Source: Sodalinema lacuna_A
GTDB lineage: Bacteria > Cyanobacteriota > Cyanobacteriia > Cyanobacteriales > Geitlerinemataceae
Assembly: GCA_900149785.2 (NCBI GenBank)
Contig: FSSI02000014.1
Coordinates: 1 to 64,000 of the forward strand
Direction: 5' to 3'
DNA length: 64,000 bases
This document shows positions 41,685-51,004 of this stretch, in pieces. The first letter of the stretch is position 1. Each line of letters starts with the position of its first letter. The position numbers were made by a program, and so were the translations under genes. The notes under the pieces were generated by a model. It did not search any database. It was not told the DNA's origin and was given only the letters and a program-made list of their open reading frames with translations.

Positions 41685-42008
41685 ATGGATACCATAAACG
41701 CCGATCGCCAAATCGTCCAACAGGTTATCTCTCACTATGCCAAACTCCGTCCATCTCATGGTCAAATTCGATTGGAGACGGTATTTGACGAAAAGCAAGA
41801 TCGTTATGCACTGATGCAGGTGGGTTGGGACCGAGGTAGACGAGTCCGAGGTAATCTCATCTATATTGTCCTGCGCGACGGAAACGTCGTCATTGAATAT
41901 GATGGGATGGAAGCCGGAATTACTCAAGACTTGATGGAGCAAGGTATTCCCGAAGAACGCCTGGTTCTCGGGTTTTTAGACGAGTCACCGGTGAGCCTAT
42001 CCGCGTAA
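41685..42008 (+). CDS. XisI family protein
   Basis: This 107-residue protein matches the XisI family (fdxN element excision controlling factor). It shows RQIVQQVISHYAKLRPSHGQ, YALMQVGWDRGRRVRGNLIY and MEQGIPEERLVLGFLDE. XisI works with XisH in excision of the fdxN element during heterocyst formation in Anabaena, but XisH/XisI pairs are widespread in non-heterocystous genomes with unknown function. Here no XisH precedes it. ATG 41685 has an AGAGG site. It is convergent with the DUF2079 gene. Confidence 0.85.
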   Translation: MDTINADRQIVQQVISHYAKLRPSHGQIRLETVFDEKQDRYALMQVGWDRGRRVRGNLIYIVLRDGNVVIEYDGMEAGITQDLMEQGIPEERLVLGFLDESPVSLSA

Positions 42009-42038
42009 CTCACCGTTTCGGAGTTTCCCTCCCCACTC

Positions 42039-43676
42039 CTAATCCAGAGCCTGATAAAACGCCATATTTTCCGACTCATACCGCGATCGCCAATCCTCCC
42101 AAGCCGCCTCAGCCTCCGGTTCACCGACTTGTCCTTTCCCCAGCAGAATCACCCCATCACGCCAATCCAAAATCCCATACTCCCCACTCTCCGTCAGACG
42201 TTGCAACTTGGGAACCATCACCGCTAAACGAGCGCGATCATGTCGGAACGCCACCTGATAGGTTTGCAAACGCCACAAATCCACCAGAATATAGTCCATC
42301 CGCTCGACAACCCCCGCATCCGTCAACAACTCCATCTGGGGAAAGCGCAAAATCTCCCGACGACTGGACAAATGGGGAATAATATAAGTCGTCGCCGCCA
42401 CACTGGCCTCGTCGGGAACCTGGGCCAGCAGGGGATAGATGGACCGAGCGTGACTCCATTGGCGAGTGATGGGAACATGAACCCAGGGGTCAATGGAATC
42501 GGGAATCAGAAACGATAAACTGCGGTTGGGGTTTCCGCCAATGGTTACCATCACCGAGAGGGTTAGACAGAAGATCCAAAAGCGGCGAATGTTGGGGGTT
42601 TTGAACACCTGCGGACGCACAGACCACCAGAGAATCGCCCCATAACAGAGTCCCGGAACCACCGTCATCGCATAGCGGATATTGATGGCTAAAACCGACT
42701 GTCCTTGCGCCACAAATAGCTTAAAGAGCGGAAAACCGGCGATCGCCCAGGCTCCCCCCGACGCCGCCGGAACAAAGGCAAAGGGAAGCCACTGTCCTAA
42801 TAAATAACTCATGGTGCGGCCAAAAGGGGTAAAAATCTGCCCAATCAAATGCAACGGCTGACTCAGCATCCCCCAGAGAATCTCTAAGGTGGTTGCACTG
42901 TCTCCCTCAGCATATTGTCCGAAGCGTTCCATCATAAAGCGTTCGGAAATATCCTCGGAAAATAAGGGCATAATCACATTAGTCAACCCCACGATATAGC
43001 CAAATCCCAGCAAACAGACCACCGCTCCTCGCGCCGGGAAGCGACGACTCAGCAGCATATAGGCCCCCACCCCAAACAGGCCAATTCCTGCATCTTCACG
43101 AACCAGCAGGATGGCGATCGCCACCGCCCAAAACAGCCCCCACCAGCGTTTCTCCATCGCCAACAGCAGGGTGAAGGTAAACAGGGGAATCTGACAGATA
43201 TCATGGAAATTCGCCCAAGTCGGCCCCAAAACCGCATTGGCGCAATAAAAACTGAGGGTAATAAAGGCTGCAATGGGGGATTCGAGGTGTTGTCGCGCTA
43301 GAACATAGAGAACCAATCCCGCTGCGGTGACAAGAATGACTTGTAACACCGTTAGCGTCACCGGGGAGGGAAAGAGACTGTAAATGGGAAGCCAAAACAG
43401 GAGCGCCGGAGTGAAATGTTGTCCCAGGCGTTGGTAGAACACCGTCGGGAACTCGCCCTGGTGGACGACATTGGTGGATAAGGCCGAGGAGAGGGAACTC
43501 TGGAAAAACCGTCCGTGACTGTTATTCCAGAACACTTGGTTAAAAATTCCCTGGTCGTAAGAGGCGTAGAATGTGTAGTAGCGATGCAGTGTAATGGTGA
43601 GACTCACCAGGAAAAACACCATCGCCGCTGCGATCGCGACCCGAAACCAAGGATTTTTGAGTGACGTGACTCCCAT
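42039..43676 (-). CDS. DUF2079 polytopic membrane protein
   Basis: This 545-residue membrane protein has about eleven TM helices. After TM1 comes YTFYASYDQGIFNQVFWNNSHG, the DxG-type loop characteristic of DUF2079, with GQHFTPALLFWLPIYSLFPSP and LVREDAGIGLFGVGAYML further on. The family is related to GT-C glycosyltransferases and uses a lipid-linked sugar, but no substrate is known. The C-terminal about 130 residues form a soluble domain. ATG 43676 is the start. Confidence 0.86.
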   Translation of the reverse strand: MGVTSLKNPWFRVAIAAAMVFFLVSLTITLHRYYTFYASYDQGIFNQVFWNNSHGRFFQSSLSSALSTNVVHQGEFPTVFYQRLGQHFTPALLFWLPIYSLFPSPVTLTVLQVILVTAAGLVLYVLARQHLESPIAAFITLSFYCANAVLGPTWANFHDICQIPLFTFTLLLAMEKRWWGLFWAVAIAILLVREDAGIGLFGVGAYMLLSRRFPARGAVVCLLGFGYIVGLTNVIMPLFSEDISERFMMERFGQYAEGDSATTLEILWGMLSQPLHLIGQIFTPFGRTMSYLLGQWLPFAFVPAASGGAWAIAGFPLFKLFVAQGQSVLAINIRYAMTVVPGLCYGAILWWSVRPQVFKTPNIRRFWIFCLTLSVMVTIGGNPNRSLSFLIPDSIDPWVHVPITRQWSHARSIYPLLAQVPDEASVAATTYIIPHLSSRREILRFPQMELLTDAGVVERMDYILVDLWRLQTYQVAFRHDRARLAVMVPKLQRLTESGEYGILDWRDGVILLGKGQVGEPEAEAAWEDWRSRYESENMAFYQALD

Positions 43677-43876
43677 TGCGCTTTTTCTAAATATGAGTGG
43701 CTAGACCTAAGGAGGGATAGAGAGCGCGTTTAGGGCGATCGCTCCCAACCCTGGCTCAAAAAATTATCCCCCAGTTGTGATCCCGGTTGGCCCTGAAATC
43801 TAAAGAAGATATTAAAGTAGAAGGGATATGCGTCAAAACTAAGCTAAGCCTCTCAATCCACTGTCCCCCCACCCTG

Positions 43877-45085
43877 ATGTCACCAACCTATGCTGATGCA
43901 GCAAGAGATGACATGGTAGCATCTCCTAACTTCAACACCTATCCCAACGCAGTCTTACAACTGCTTCTGTTCGTCGATCGCCGTTCGAGTTCCCAGGAAG
44001 AACTCAAGCGCATTCGCGGCTACCTCGACACCGTAAAAGCCGATGGCAATTTTGCCCTAGAGGTGATTGACGTCAGTGAACAGCCTTATCTGGCAGAACA
44101 TTTTAAACTCATTGCCACACCAACGCTGATCAAAGTTCATCCCGAACCGCGCCACAGTCTGACCGGCAGTAACCTGGTGTCTCAATTGGACCATTGCTGG
44201 GGGAAATGGCAACAGTCGGCCCATGAGTATAGCGATCGCTGTCCCACAACCATTCATGACGGCCAGGGTTCCGTCAACTCCTGTTTTCCCTCCATCGCCA
44301 CCTCCTCAGAAATTATCCAACTCTCCGACGAAGTCTTCCGCCTCAAACAAGAAAAAGAGGAACTGCAAGAACAACTACGGTTCAAAGATCGCCTCATTTC
44401 CATGTTGGCCCATGACCTCCGTAACCCCCTCACCTCCACCTCCATCGCCCTCGAAACCCTCGAAACCCTCAGCCGTCCCGACAACGCCGACAAACTCGAA
44501 GCCAACCCCAACCTAACCGATCGCCTGCTACAACACGCCCGCACCCAAACCCGGCAAATCGAACAGATGATCTTCGATGTCCTCGAAAGCGCCCGCAGTC
44601 AAGATGGCTATCTCTCGATTGTGCCGCAACAGATTAACCTGGCCGAACTCTGCCAAGATGCCCTCGATCGCCAATGGGAGAACTTCGAGACACGCGGCTT
44701 AACGGTGCAAACTGACTTACCCCAAGACTTACCCGACGCTCACGCTGACGCCAACCGGGTACGACAAGTCCTCATGAACCTCCTCGACAACGCCGCCAAA
44801 TACACCCCAGAAGGGGGGACTATTTCCCTGGCCTTACTCCATCGCACGGCCCAGAAAATCCAAGTTAGCATCAGCGACACCGGCCCCGGCATCCCCTTTG
44901 ACAAACAACAGCGAATTTTTGACGATCGCGTGCGCCTCGAACGGGATGAACAAACCGATGGCTATGGCCTGGGGTTATCGCTTTGTATGCGGGTAGTGCG
45001 ATCGCACTACGGTCATATCTGGGTTGACTCCCAACCGGGACAGGGTAGCACTTTTCACTTCACCCTGCCCGTCTATCGCCCCTAG
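43877..45085 (+). CDS. sasA: Adaptive-response sensory kinase SasA
   Basis: This 402-residue histidine kinase has an N-terminal KaiB/thioredoxin-like domain (about 18-105; VLQLLLFVDRRSSSQEELKR, LIATPTLIKVHPEPRHSL), which binds KaiC. A linker with a coiled coil (LKQEKEELQEQL) leads to the HisKA domain with His179 in SMLAHDLRNPLTS, and then HATPase_c with the N box LLDNAAKYTPEGG and G boxes SDTGPGIP and GYGLGLSL. SasA reads the Kai clock and phosphorylates RpaA to drive circadian gene expression. The frame is open upstream to TTG 43787; I chose ATG 43877, and ATG 43913 is also possible. Its stop overlaps that of speE. Confidence 0.92.
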   Translation: MSPTYADAARDDMVASPNFNTYPNAVLQLLLFVDRRSSSQEELKRIRGYLDTVKADGNFALEVIDVSEQPYLAEHFKLIATPTLIKVHPEPRHSLTGSNLVSQLDHCWGKWQQSAHEYSDRCPTTIHDGQGSVNSCFPSIATSSEIIQLSDEVFRLKQEKEELQEQLRFKDRLISMLAHDLRNPLTSTSIALETLETLSRPDNADKLEANPNLTDRLLQHARTQTRQIEQMIFDVLESARSQDGYLSIVPQQINLAELCQDALDRQWENFETRGLTVQTDLPQDLPDAHADANRVRQVLMNLLDNAAKYTPEGGTISLALLHRTAQKIQVSISDTGPGIPFDKQQRIFDDRVRLERDEQTDGYGLGLSLCMRVVRSHYGHIWVDSQPGQGSTFHFTLPVYRP

Positions 45086-46026
45086 GCCTGGCCTTTAACA
45101 ACCCCTTTACCAAAGAACTTAGGCGGTTGGGCCTTCGTATAGACTTCCGTCTCTTGTTCAATCGCCTGACGCAGATGCAGCGGCAGAGAACTCAGGCCCA
45201 GCCAGGTAATCCCATCAAACATCCGCAGGCCCCCCGTTGTTTTTTCAGCCAGGCGGCGATCGATCTCCTCAGCAGAGGCGTTAAACCCCTCCTGAGACGC
45301 CAACGCAAAGCCCCAAGGAGAGGCATAGGTGGGAACATGAGAATGATAGGATTGCACCTGAGGAAAAATATCCTTCAGGGTATTGACAATTCGCGCATGA
45401 AGCTGTAGTTCTTCCGGTGCAACCGGTCCCGCCTGAACCACAAACTGGCCCTGGGGGGAGAGAACATCGCGAATCTGTTGAAAATACTCCTTCGTAAACA
45501 ATTGGAACGAGGGGCCTTCCTCAATTGGGTCTGAGAGGTCCGAAATCACCACATCCCACTGCACCTGAGTCTCATCGAGATATTGCAGCGCATCCCCAAT
45601 CACCAATTCAGCGCGGGGGTCATCAAACGAGTTTTGGTGCATTTCCGGCAGATGTTGCCGACAGGCCGCCACCACATCCCCATCAATATCCACCATCACC
45701 GCCTGTTCCACCGTCGTCCAGCGCAACACTTCCCGCAGGGTGGCCCCTTCCCCGCCACCCAGAATCAGCACCTTGCGGGGAGTCCCGTGGGCCAAACAAG
45801 CCGGGTGAACCAGAGGTTCATGATAGAGAAATTCATCCCCAGTACAAGATTGCCATTTTCCATCGAGAACCAGGGCTTTTCCGTAGGCCCCGGTTTCGAC
45901 AATGTGCATCTCTTGATATTGGGTCTGTTGGAATGCTAAGAGTTTCGTCACCCCATGGATGTAGATATCCCAGGGGGTAATATACTCGGTAATCCAGAGG
46001 TCAGCTTTAACGTCACTACCTGCCAT
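45082..46026 (-). CDS. speE: Spermidine synthase-type polyamine aminopropyltransferase
   Basis: This 314-residue enzyme transfers an aminopropyl group from decarboxylated SAM to a polyamine. The motifs VLDGKWQSCTGDEFLYHEPLVHP, VLILGGGEGATLREVLRW, VMVDIDGDVV and the catalytic-Asp region VISDLSDPIEEGPSFQLF are present. It is longer than E. coli SpeE at both ends, so a thermospermine- or spermine-type product cannot be excluded. It is convergent with sasA, with stops sharing a CTAG (45082-45085), the same arrangement as Nudix and aldolase at 21338-21341. Confidence 0.9.
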   Translation of the reverse strand: MAGSDVKADLWITEYITPWDIYIHGVTKLLAFQQTQYQEMHIVETGAYGKALVLDGKWQSCTGDEFLYHEPLVHPACLAHGTPRKVLILGGGEGATLREVLRWTTVEQAVMVDIDGDVVAACRQHLPEMHQNSFDDPRAELVIGDALQYLDETQVQWDVVISDLSDPIEEGPSFQLFTKEYFQQIRDVLSPQGQFVVQAGPVAPEELQLHARIVNTLKDIFPQVQSYHSHVPTYASPWGFALASQEGFNASAEEIDRRLAEKTTGGLRMFDGITWLGLSSLPLHLRQAIEQETEVYTKAQPPKFFGKGVVKGQA

Positions 46027-46232
46027 ATTGATTGACTCGTCCTCGCCGTAGGTTGCGAAATTTGCAGACGTATCAGTCTATCATGGTTTTTCCCAAGGCG
46101 TGAAGCGTTTGGCTGTGAGTCAATTGAGTCTGGTTCTTCATTATGTTACGTTAATGGGTGAACAAGCTCCTTAAGCTGTCCTTGCCCATGGCATTCAGGT
46201 CGTTTTTTGCCTCAGAGCAGACCCGCCAAACA

Positions 46233-47111
46233 ATGATGAGTTCTAACTATTACCAAGATGGAGAGCATACCATTATCCATGGGGACTCCTTAGAAGTTTT
46301 GCGCCATCACATCGACGATGAATCCGTTGATCTCGTCTTCCTAGATCCACCCTACAACATTGGCAAAAAATTTTCAGAGTTTCAGGACAAATGGAACTCA
46401 GAAGAGCAGTATTTAAACTGGATATATCCAGTCATTGATGAATGTATCCGGGTCCTGAAGCCTCAAGGGACGTTATATCTGATGGCTAGTACCCAAGCGA
46501 TGCCTTATTTGGATATTTTTATTCGAGCAAAAATGGCAATCTTGAGTCGAGTTATCTGGCATTATGATAGTTCTGGATTACAAGCTAAAAAGTATTTTGG
46601 GTCTCTCTATGAGCCAATTTTGCATTGTGTCAAAAACCCTAAAAATTATGTGTTTAACTCCGACTCTATAAAAATCGAGGCGAAAACGGGAGCAAAACGC
46701 AAATTAATTGATTATAGGAAAGCCGTTCCGACTCAGTATAGTTCAACAAAAGTTCCAGGAAATGTCTGGTATTTTCCTCGTGTTCGCTATCGAATGGCAG
46801 AATATGAAAACCATCCTTCACAAAAACCGGAAGCATTGCTTAATCGTATGATTTTGGCAAGTAGTCATGAGGGAGGTCTAATTTTAGATCCATTTGCAGG
46901 GACATTTACCTGTGGTGCCGTGGCGAAGCAATTAGGAAGACTCTCGATTAGTATTGAGTCACAAGATGCCTATGTTGATATTGGGTTAAGACGAGTTTTT
47001 GGCTGGAGTGAGTATAAGGGTAAAATACTATCCCCGCCCGCTAAAAATTATCAGCCTAAACCCAAAAAGACTAACAACAACTCCGAGTTTATTCAGGGGA
47101 GCCTTTTCTAA
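46233..47111 (+). CDS. DNA adenine-N6 methyltransferase (YhdJ/M.AvaIII-like, predicted ATGCAT)
   Basis: This protein of about 292 residues is a beta-class-like amino-methyltransferase: catalytic LVFLDPPYNIGKKF near the N-terminus and the SAM-binding LILDPFAGTFTCGAVAKQLG near the C-terminus. It resembles E. coli YhdJ along its whole length (for example RVIWHYDSSGLQAKKYFGS, KVPGNVWYFPRVRYRMAEY and ENHPSQKPEALLNRMILAS). YhdJ methylates ATGCAT, so that specificity is predicted. The frame opens at GTG 46158, but the ATGs at 46233/46236 fit the family better. It is AT-rich compared with the surroundings. The endonuclease gene begins on its stop codon. Confidence 0.9.
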   Translation: MMSSNYYQDGEHTIIHGDSLEVLRHHIDDESVDLVFLDPPYNIGKKFSEFQDKWNSEEQYLNWIYPVIDECIRVLKPQGTLYLMASTQAMPYLDIFIRAKMAILSRVIWHYDSSGLQAKKYFGSLYEPILHCVKNPKNYVFNSDSIKIEAKTGAKRKLIDYRKAVPTQYSSTKVPGNVWYFPRVRYRMAEYENHPSQKPEALLNRMILASSHEGGLILDPFAGTFTCGAVAKQLGRLSISIESQDAYVDIGLRRVFGWSEYKGKILSPPAKNYQPKPKKTNNNSEFIQGSLF

Positions 47112-48214
47112 TGTCTATTATCGAACATGGTTTCACTTCAAAAATTTTGCAGATGTTGGAGTTTCATTTCCCAAATCGAGGAAAAGCGATTTTTCAGTAT
47201 AGTGAACTCCTCCAGTATCTAAATATAAAAACAAGAGCCGCAAATAAAGGTTCAAAGTCACGAGCTAGTTTTGGCAATATTTATGCAATTTATGTTTTGA
47301 TTGAAGACTATCTAAATCATGAATTTCAGCTCAAAAATACCTACCCAGCCTATGAAGGAGTGCAGTATAGTGATTTGATGCGCCGACAGAGACAACTTCC
47401 CTTCGGAAGCAAGCTACAAAATCATGCTTTGAATCATCGGCTCAATCAAGAGTTTAAACGATATTTCCCCACATCCCCGTTTACGCCAATTTTAAGAGAT
47501 AAGGAAACCCGTCGATATTGGTTTAATGAAAGATTGCTGAAGTTCAAGGTTAATACATCTGATGTCAATATTGCTGAATCTGTTAAAGAAATTATTGAAG
47601 CTTATATAGAAATTCGTCAAGATTCCTTTAATAAATTCCTAGAGGATTGCCAAAAAATTATTAAAATCCCCCAAACTGATATTTCAGAAGCGGCTAACTT
47701 TATCCAAAATTTGCTTGAACCTAACGTTGATGCCAGGATTTTTAAAATTGTGAGCTATGCTATTTTGAAAGAGTATTATGCAGACCAAGTAATCTATTGG
47801 AGTTGGTCACTCGATGCCATTTCCCCTGAATCGCTACAGTTATATAAAACTGGTCGAACGAATGCCAATGACGGTGGAATAGATTTTGTGATGAAACCAC
47901 TCGGAAAATTTTTCCAAGTGACGGAGACAATTGATATTGATAAATTCTTTTTGGATATTGATAAAGTTCAAAGATTCCCGATTACATTTGTTGTAAAAAC
48001 TCATGAATCCATCGATAGAGTGATGGAAATCATAAAGAAAAAAGCAACAGAAAAATACAGCATCACCCAAATTGTCGAACGCTATATGGGCGCGGTAGAA
48101 GAAGTGATTAATATACCTATATTAATGGACTATCTTCAGGCCTTGCTCGACAACAACAAAGGAGCAAGAGTAATTCAAGAGATAGAGTCACAAAGTCGTC
48201 TGGAGTTTGATTGA
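47111..48214 (+). CDS. Predicted type II restriction endonuclease partner
   Basis: This 367-residue protein has no family I can name with certainty. Its position, overlapping the methyltransferase by one base (TAATG), marks it as the cognate endonuclease. A PD-(D/E)xK-like active site may be DGGIDFVMKPLGKFFQVTE (about residues 255-275), with Asp followed by a Q-x-T/E pair. The N-terminal part (FGNIYAIYVLIEDYLNHEF) is probably the DNA-binding portion. An AvaIII/NsiI-like specificity is inferred from the methyltransferase. Low GC and the lack of HIP1 sites suggest recent arrival. Confidence 0.7.
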   Translation: MSIIEHGFTSKILQMLEFHFPNRGKAIFQYSELLQYLNIKTRAANKGSKSRASFGNIYAIYVLIEDYLNHEFQLKNTYPAYEGVQYSDLMRRQRQLPFGSKLQNHALNHRLNQEFKRYFPTSPFTPILRDKETRRYWFNERLLKFKVNTSDVNIAESVKEIIEAYIEIRQDSFNKFLEDCQKIIKIPQTDISEAANFIQNLLEPNVDARIFKIVSYAILKEYYADQVIYWSWSLDAISPESLQLYKTGRTNANDGGIDFVMKPLGKFFQVTETIDIDKFFLDIDKVQRFPITFVVKTHESIDRVMEIIKKKATEKYSITQIVERYMGAVEEVINIPILMDYLQALLDNNKGARVIQEIESQSRLEFD

Positions 48215-48544
48215 GACCGTTTAAATTCTTAACGCAATGAAGTTCCCACCTCTTAAGATAAAGGAGACGACATCTGTATCGAGCAGGATAAGACTCATGG
48301 ATTCTGGCTAAGTTACTGGCTAAGTTACGTTTTGTCGCTGCTGTTGCAGGTCGGGTGTTTCCTCTCGACCCAAGCGTCTGTACCTCGCCAGTCTGGGACT
48401 TACTAGATCATTAAGACGTACAGCGGCTGACGTAGACACGTCTTGCGGCTAACTGAGATGATAGAGACATACGCGATCGCCTCGCGTTATAGTATAGCAA
48501 TCGAAGATTGGCTTAGGACACTCTGAGTTAGGAAAGAATCCCCG
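48215..48544. other. Intergenic region without recognised features
   Basis: Between the restriction gene and the repeat array I see no gene, tRNA or clear terminator. A duplicated GGCTAAGTTAC (about 48306-48328) and a HIP1 site near 48474-48481 are present. The segment may be a remnant of an older insertion. Confidence 0.35.
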
Positions 48545-48812
48545 ACCTCTTGCCTCTTGCCTTCCCCTCTTGCCTCTTGCCTCTTACCTCTTGCCTCTTA
48601 CCTCTTGCCATCCCCTCCTGGGAGGGGTTAGGGGTGGGTTATGCCTCTTGCCTCTTGCCTNNNNNNNNNNNNNNNNNNNNNNNNNNNNNNNNNNNNNNNN
48701 NNNNNNNNNNNNNNNAGGGGTGGGTTATGCCTCTTGCCTCTTGCCTCTTGCCTCTTGCCATCCCCTCCTGGGAGGGGTTAGGGGTGGGTTATGCCTCTTG
48801 CCTCTTGCCTTC
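48545..48812 (+). repeat. CTCTTGCC/palindromic repeat array containing a 55-base assembly gap
   Basis: Multiple CTCTTGCC units and at least two full copies of the CCCCTCCTGGGAGGGG hairpin unit flank a run of 55 Ns (48661-48715). The gap begins and ends inside the repeat, so the assembler failed to resolve the copy number. The true length is unknown. The flanks match the units at 19081-19258. Confidence 0.92.
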
Positions 48813-48915
48813 TTATCCCCTATTTTTTGTACGATTCAGACCAACTTTTGCTATATCAATTCGACTCATAACTGACATCTCCTTGTTTGAGCCAGCCTTT
48901 CTGTGAACTCTCTGA

Positions 48916-50967
48916 ATGACGATGAGCCAACCCAGTCGCCAACTCCAAACCCAGACTCAGAAACTCCGCCAACAGTTGCAAGAGGCGGCCCATGCCTATT
49001 ATGTCCTGGATGCTCCCATTATGGAAGATGAGGTGTACGATCGCCTCTACCGAGAACTCCAAGCCATTGAACAGGAGTATCCGCAACTTATCTCCCCCGA
49101 TAGCCCCACCCAGCGCGTCGGGGATAAACCGTCAGCCCAATTCCAGTCAGTTCGTCACAATATCCCCCTCTATAGCCTCGATAACGCCTTTACGATCGCA
49201 GAATTTGCCAAATGGCAAGATCGCTGGCAAAACTTGCTCGATGAGGCGATCCAACCTGAGTATATCTGTGAACTGAAAATTGATGGATCTGCCCTGGCCC
49301 TAACGTACGAAGATGGCCTGCTAACGCGAGGAGTCACCCGAGGCGACGGAGAAACTGGGGAAGACATCACCCCCAATGTGAAAACCATTCACTCGATTCC
49401 CCTGAGACTCCGGGGTGAGACGATTCCGCCCCAGGTGGAGGTGCGGGGGGAAGCCTTCCTCCCCCTAGAGACGTTTGAACGTCTCAACGCCGAACGTCAG
49501 CAGAACCAGGAACCGCTGTTGGCGAATCCTCGCAACGCAGCGGCGGGAACCCTGCGACAACTCGATCCTCAAATCGTCGCCCAACGGCAGCTTCAGTTTT
49601 TCGCGTATACCCTTTATATCCCCAGTGACGAGGGCGATCGCCCCTTCCCCACTCACCAAGAGGCCCTGCAACGGCTGCAAGACTTGGGCTTTCAGGTCAA
49701 TCCTCATCGCCAAGTCGCTCATAGTCTTGAGGAGATTCAGGCCTATTATGAGCGTTGGGAACAAGACCGGCGAGATCTGCCCTATCTCACCGATGGCGTG
49801 GTGGTGAAACTTAATGAGATTAGCCTGCAACATCGTCTCGGTTTCACGCAGAAAGCCCCCCGCTGGGCGATCGCCCTCAAGTATCCCGCCGAAGAAGTCC
49901 CGACAACGGTTGCATCCGTCAGCTTCCAAGTGGGGCGTACGGGGGCTGTCACCCCGGTGGCTAACCTGAACCCGGTCCAACTGGCGGGAACCACGGTGGC
50001 GCGGGCCAGCCTTCACAACGGCGATCGCCTACGGGAATTAGACTTACATATAGGAGACACCGTGGTGGTTCGCAAAGCTGGGGAAATTATCCCCGAGGTG
50101 GTGCGAGTCCTGCCTAAATTGCGTCCAGAAGGGGCGCAAGCGGTGCAAATGCCAAATCACTGCCCCGAGTGCCAGGAAGCCCTAGTGAAGCCCCAAGACG
50201 AGGCGGTCACGCGCTGTATCAATCGCTCCTGTCCCGCTATTTTGCGGGGGGCGCTGAAGCATTGGGGAAGTCGTGGGGCCTTGGATATTGATGGCTTAGG
50301 GGAGAAACTGATCACTCAACTGTGCGATCGCCGTTTCCTGAACTCGGTCGCCGACCTCTATCGCTTACGTCCCGAGGATTTGAGCCATTTAGAGCGTCTC
50401 GGGTCTAAATCAGCTACAAAGCTCGTCGAGTCGATACAGCGCTCCAAACAACAACCCTGGTCACGAGTTCTCTATGGGTTAGGAATTCGTCACGTGGGGG
50501 CGGTGAATGCCCAAACCCTGGTGGAGCGTTTTCCCACCGTAGACGCCTTAGCCGAGGCCCGTTTAGATGAGATTGCCGAGATTAAGGGAATTGGCCCCGA
50601 AATTGCTGGAGCGATTTGTGAGTGGTTTGAGGTTCGGGCCAACCGTGACCTCATCGAACACCTGCAAGCGGTTGGCGTGACTCTAGCCGCCCAGGACTCC
50701 CCGACAAGCGTCACTCACTCAGACGCCGTCGCCGCTCAACCTTTAGCCGGCCAAACCCTCGTTCTCACGGGAACTCTACCCAATCTGACGCGCAACGAGG
50801 CCAAAACACTCATTGAACAGGCTGGGGGAAAGGTGACGGGTTCCGTCAGTTCCAAAACTAATTATGTGGTGGTGGGGGAGAATCCCGGTTCCAAACAAGC
50901 CAAAGCCGAAAAATTGGGAATCCCGCAACTCTCGGAAGCGCAGTTACGGGAATTGCTGGACTCTTAG
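48916..50967 (+). CDS. ligA: NAD-dependent DNA ligase
   Basis: This is a 683-residue ligase sealing nicks in replication and repair. The Ia region is at 20-70 (HAYYVLDAPIMEDEVYDRLY), and the adenylation domain has catalytic Lys121 in CELKIDGSALAL. The OB domain is followed by a four-Cys zinc finger (CPECQEAL...CINRSC), the helix-hairpin-helix domain (LGIRHVGAVNAQTLVERFP; IKGIGPEIAGAI) and a C-terminal BRCT domain (GQTLVLTGTLPNLTRNEA). All domains are complete. A TnpB-type IS element begins about 40 bases after the stop. Confidence 0.97.
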   Translation: MTMSQPSRQLQTQTQKLRQQLQEAAHAYYVLDAPIMEDEVYDRLYRELQAIEQEYPQLISPDSPTQRVGDKPSAQFQSVRHNIPLYSLDNAFTIAEFAKWQDRWQNLLDEAIQPEYICELKIDGSALALTYEDGLLTRGVTRGDGETGEDITPNVKTIHSIPLRLRGETIPPQVEVRGEAFLPLETFERLNAERQQNQEPLLANPRNAAAGTLRQLDPQIVAQRQLQFFAYTLYIPSDEGDRPFPTHQEALQRLQDLGFQVNPHRQVAHSLEEIQAYYERWEQDRRDLPYLTDGVVVKLNEISLQHRLGFTQKAPRWAIALKYPAEEVPTTVASVSFQVGRTGAVTPVANLNPVQLAGTTVARASLHNGDRLRELDLHIGDTVVVRKAGEIIPEVVRVLPKLRPEGAQAVQMPNHCPECQEALVKPQDEAVTRCINRSCPAILRGALKHWGSRGALDIDGLGEKLITQLCDRRFLNSVADLYRLRPEDLSHLERLGSKSATKLVESIQRSKQQPWSRVLYGLGIRHVGAVNAQTLVERFPTVDALAEARLDEIAEIKGIGPEIAGAICEWFEVRANRDLIEHLQAVGVTLAAQDSPTSVTHSDAVAAQPLAGQTLVLTGTLPNLTRNEAKTLIEQAGGKVTGSVSSKTNYVVVGENPGSKQAKAEKLGIPQLSEAQLRELLDS

Positions 50968-51004
50968 GGGGAATCTCAGGGGTCAGTTATCGAAAATTTT
51001 GGGT

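Noticed and set aside
48550..48906. Frames reading across the N gap
   Set aside because: They consist of repeat translation and unknown residues.
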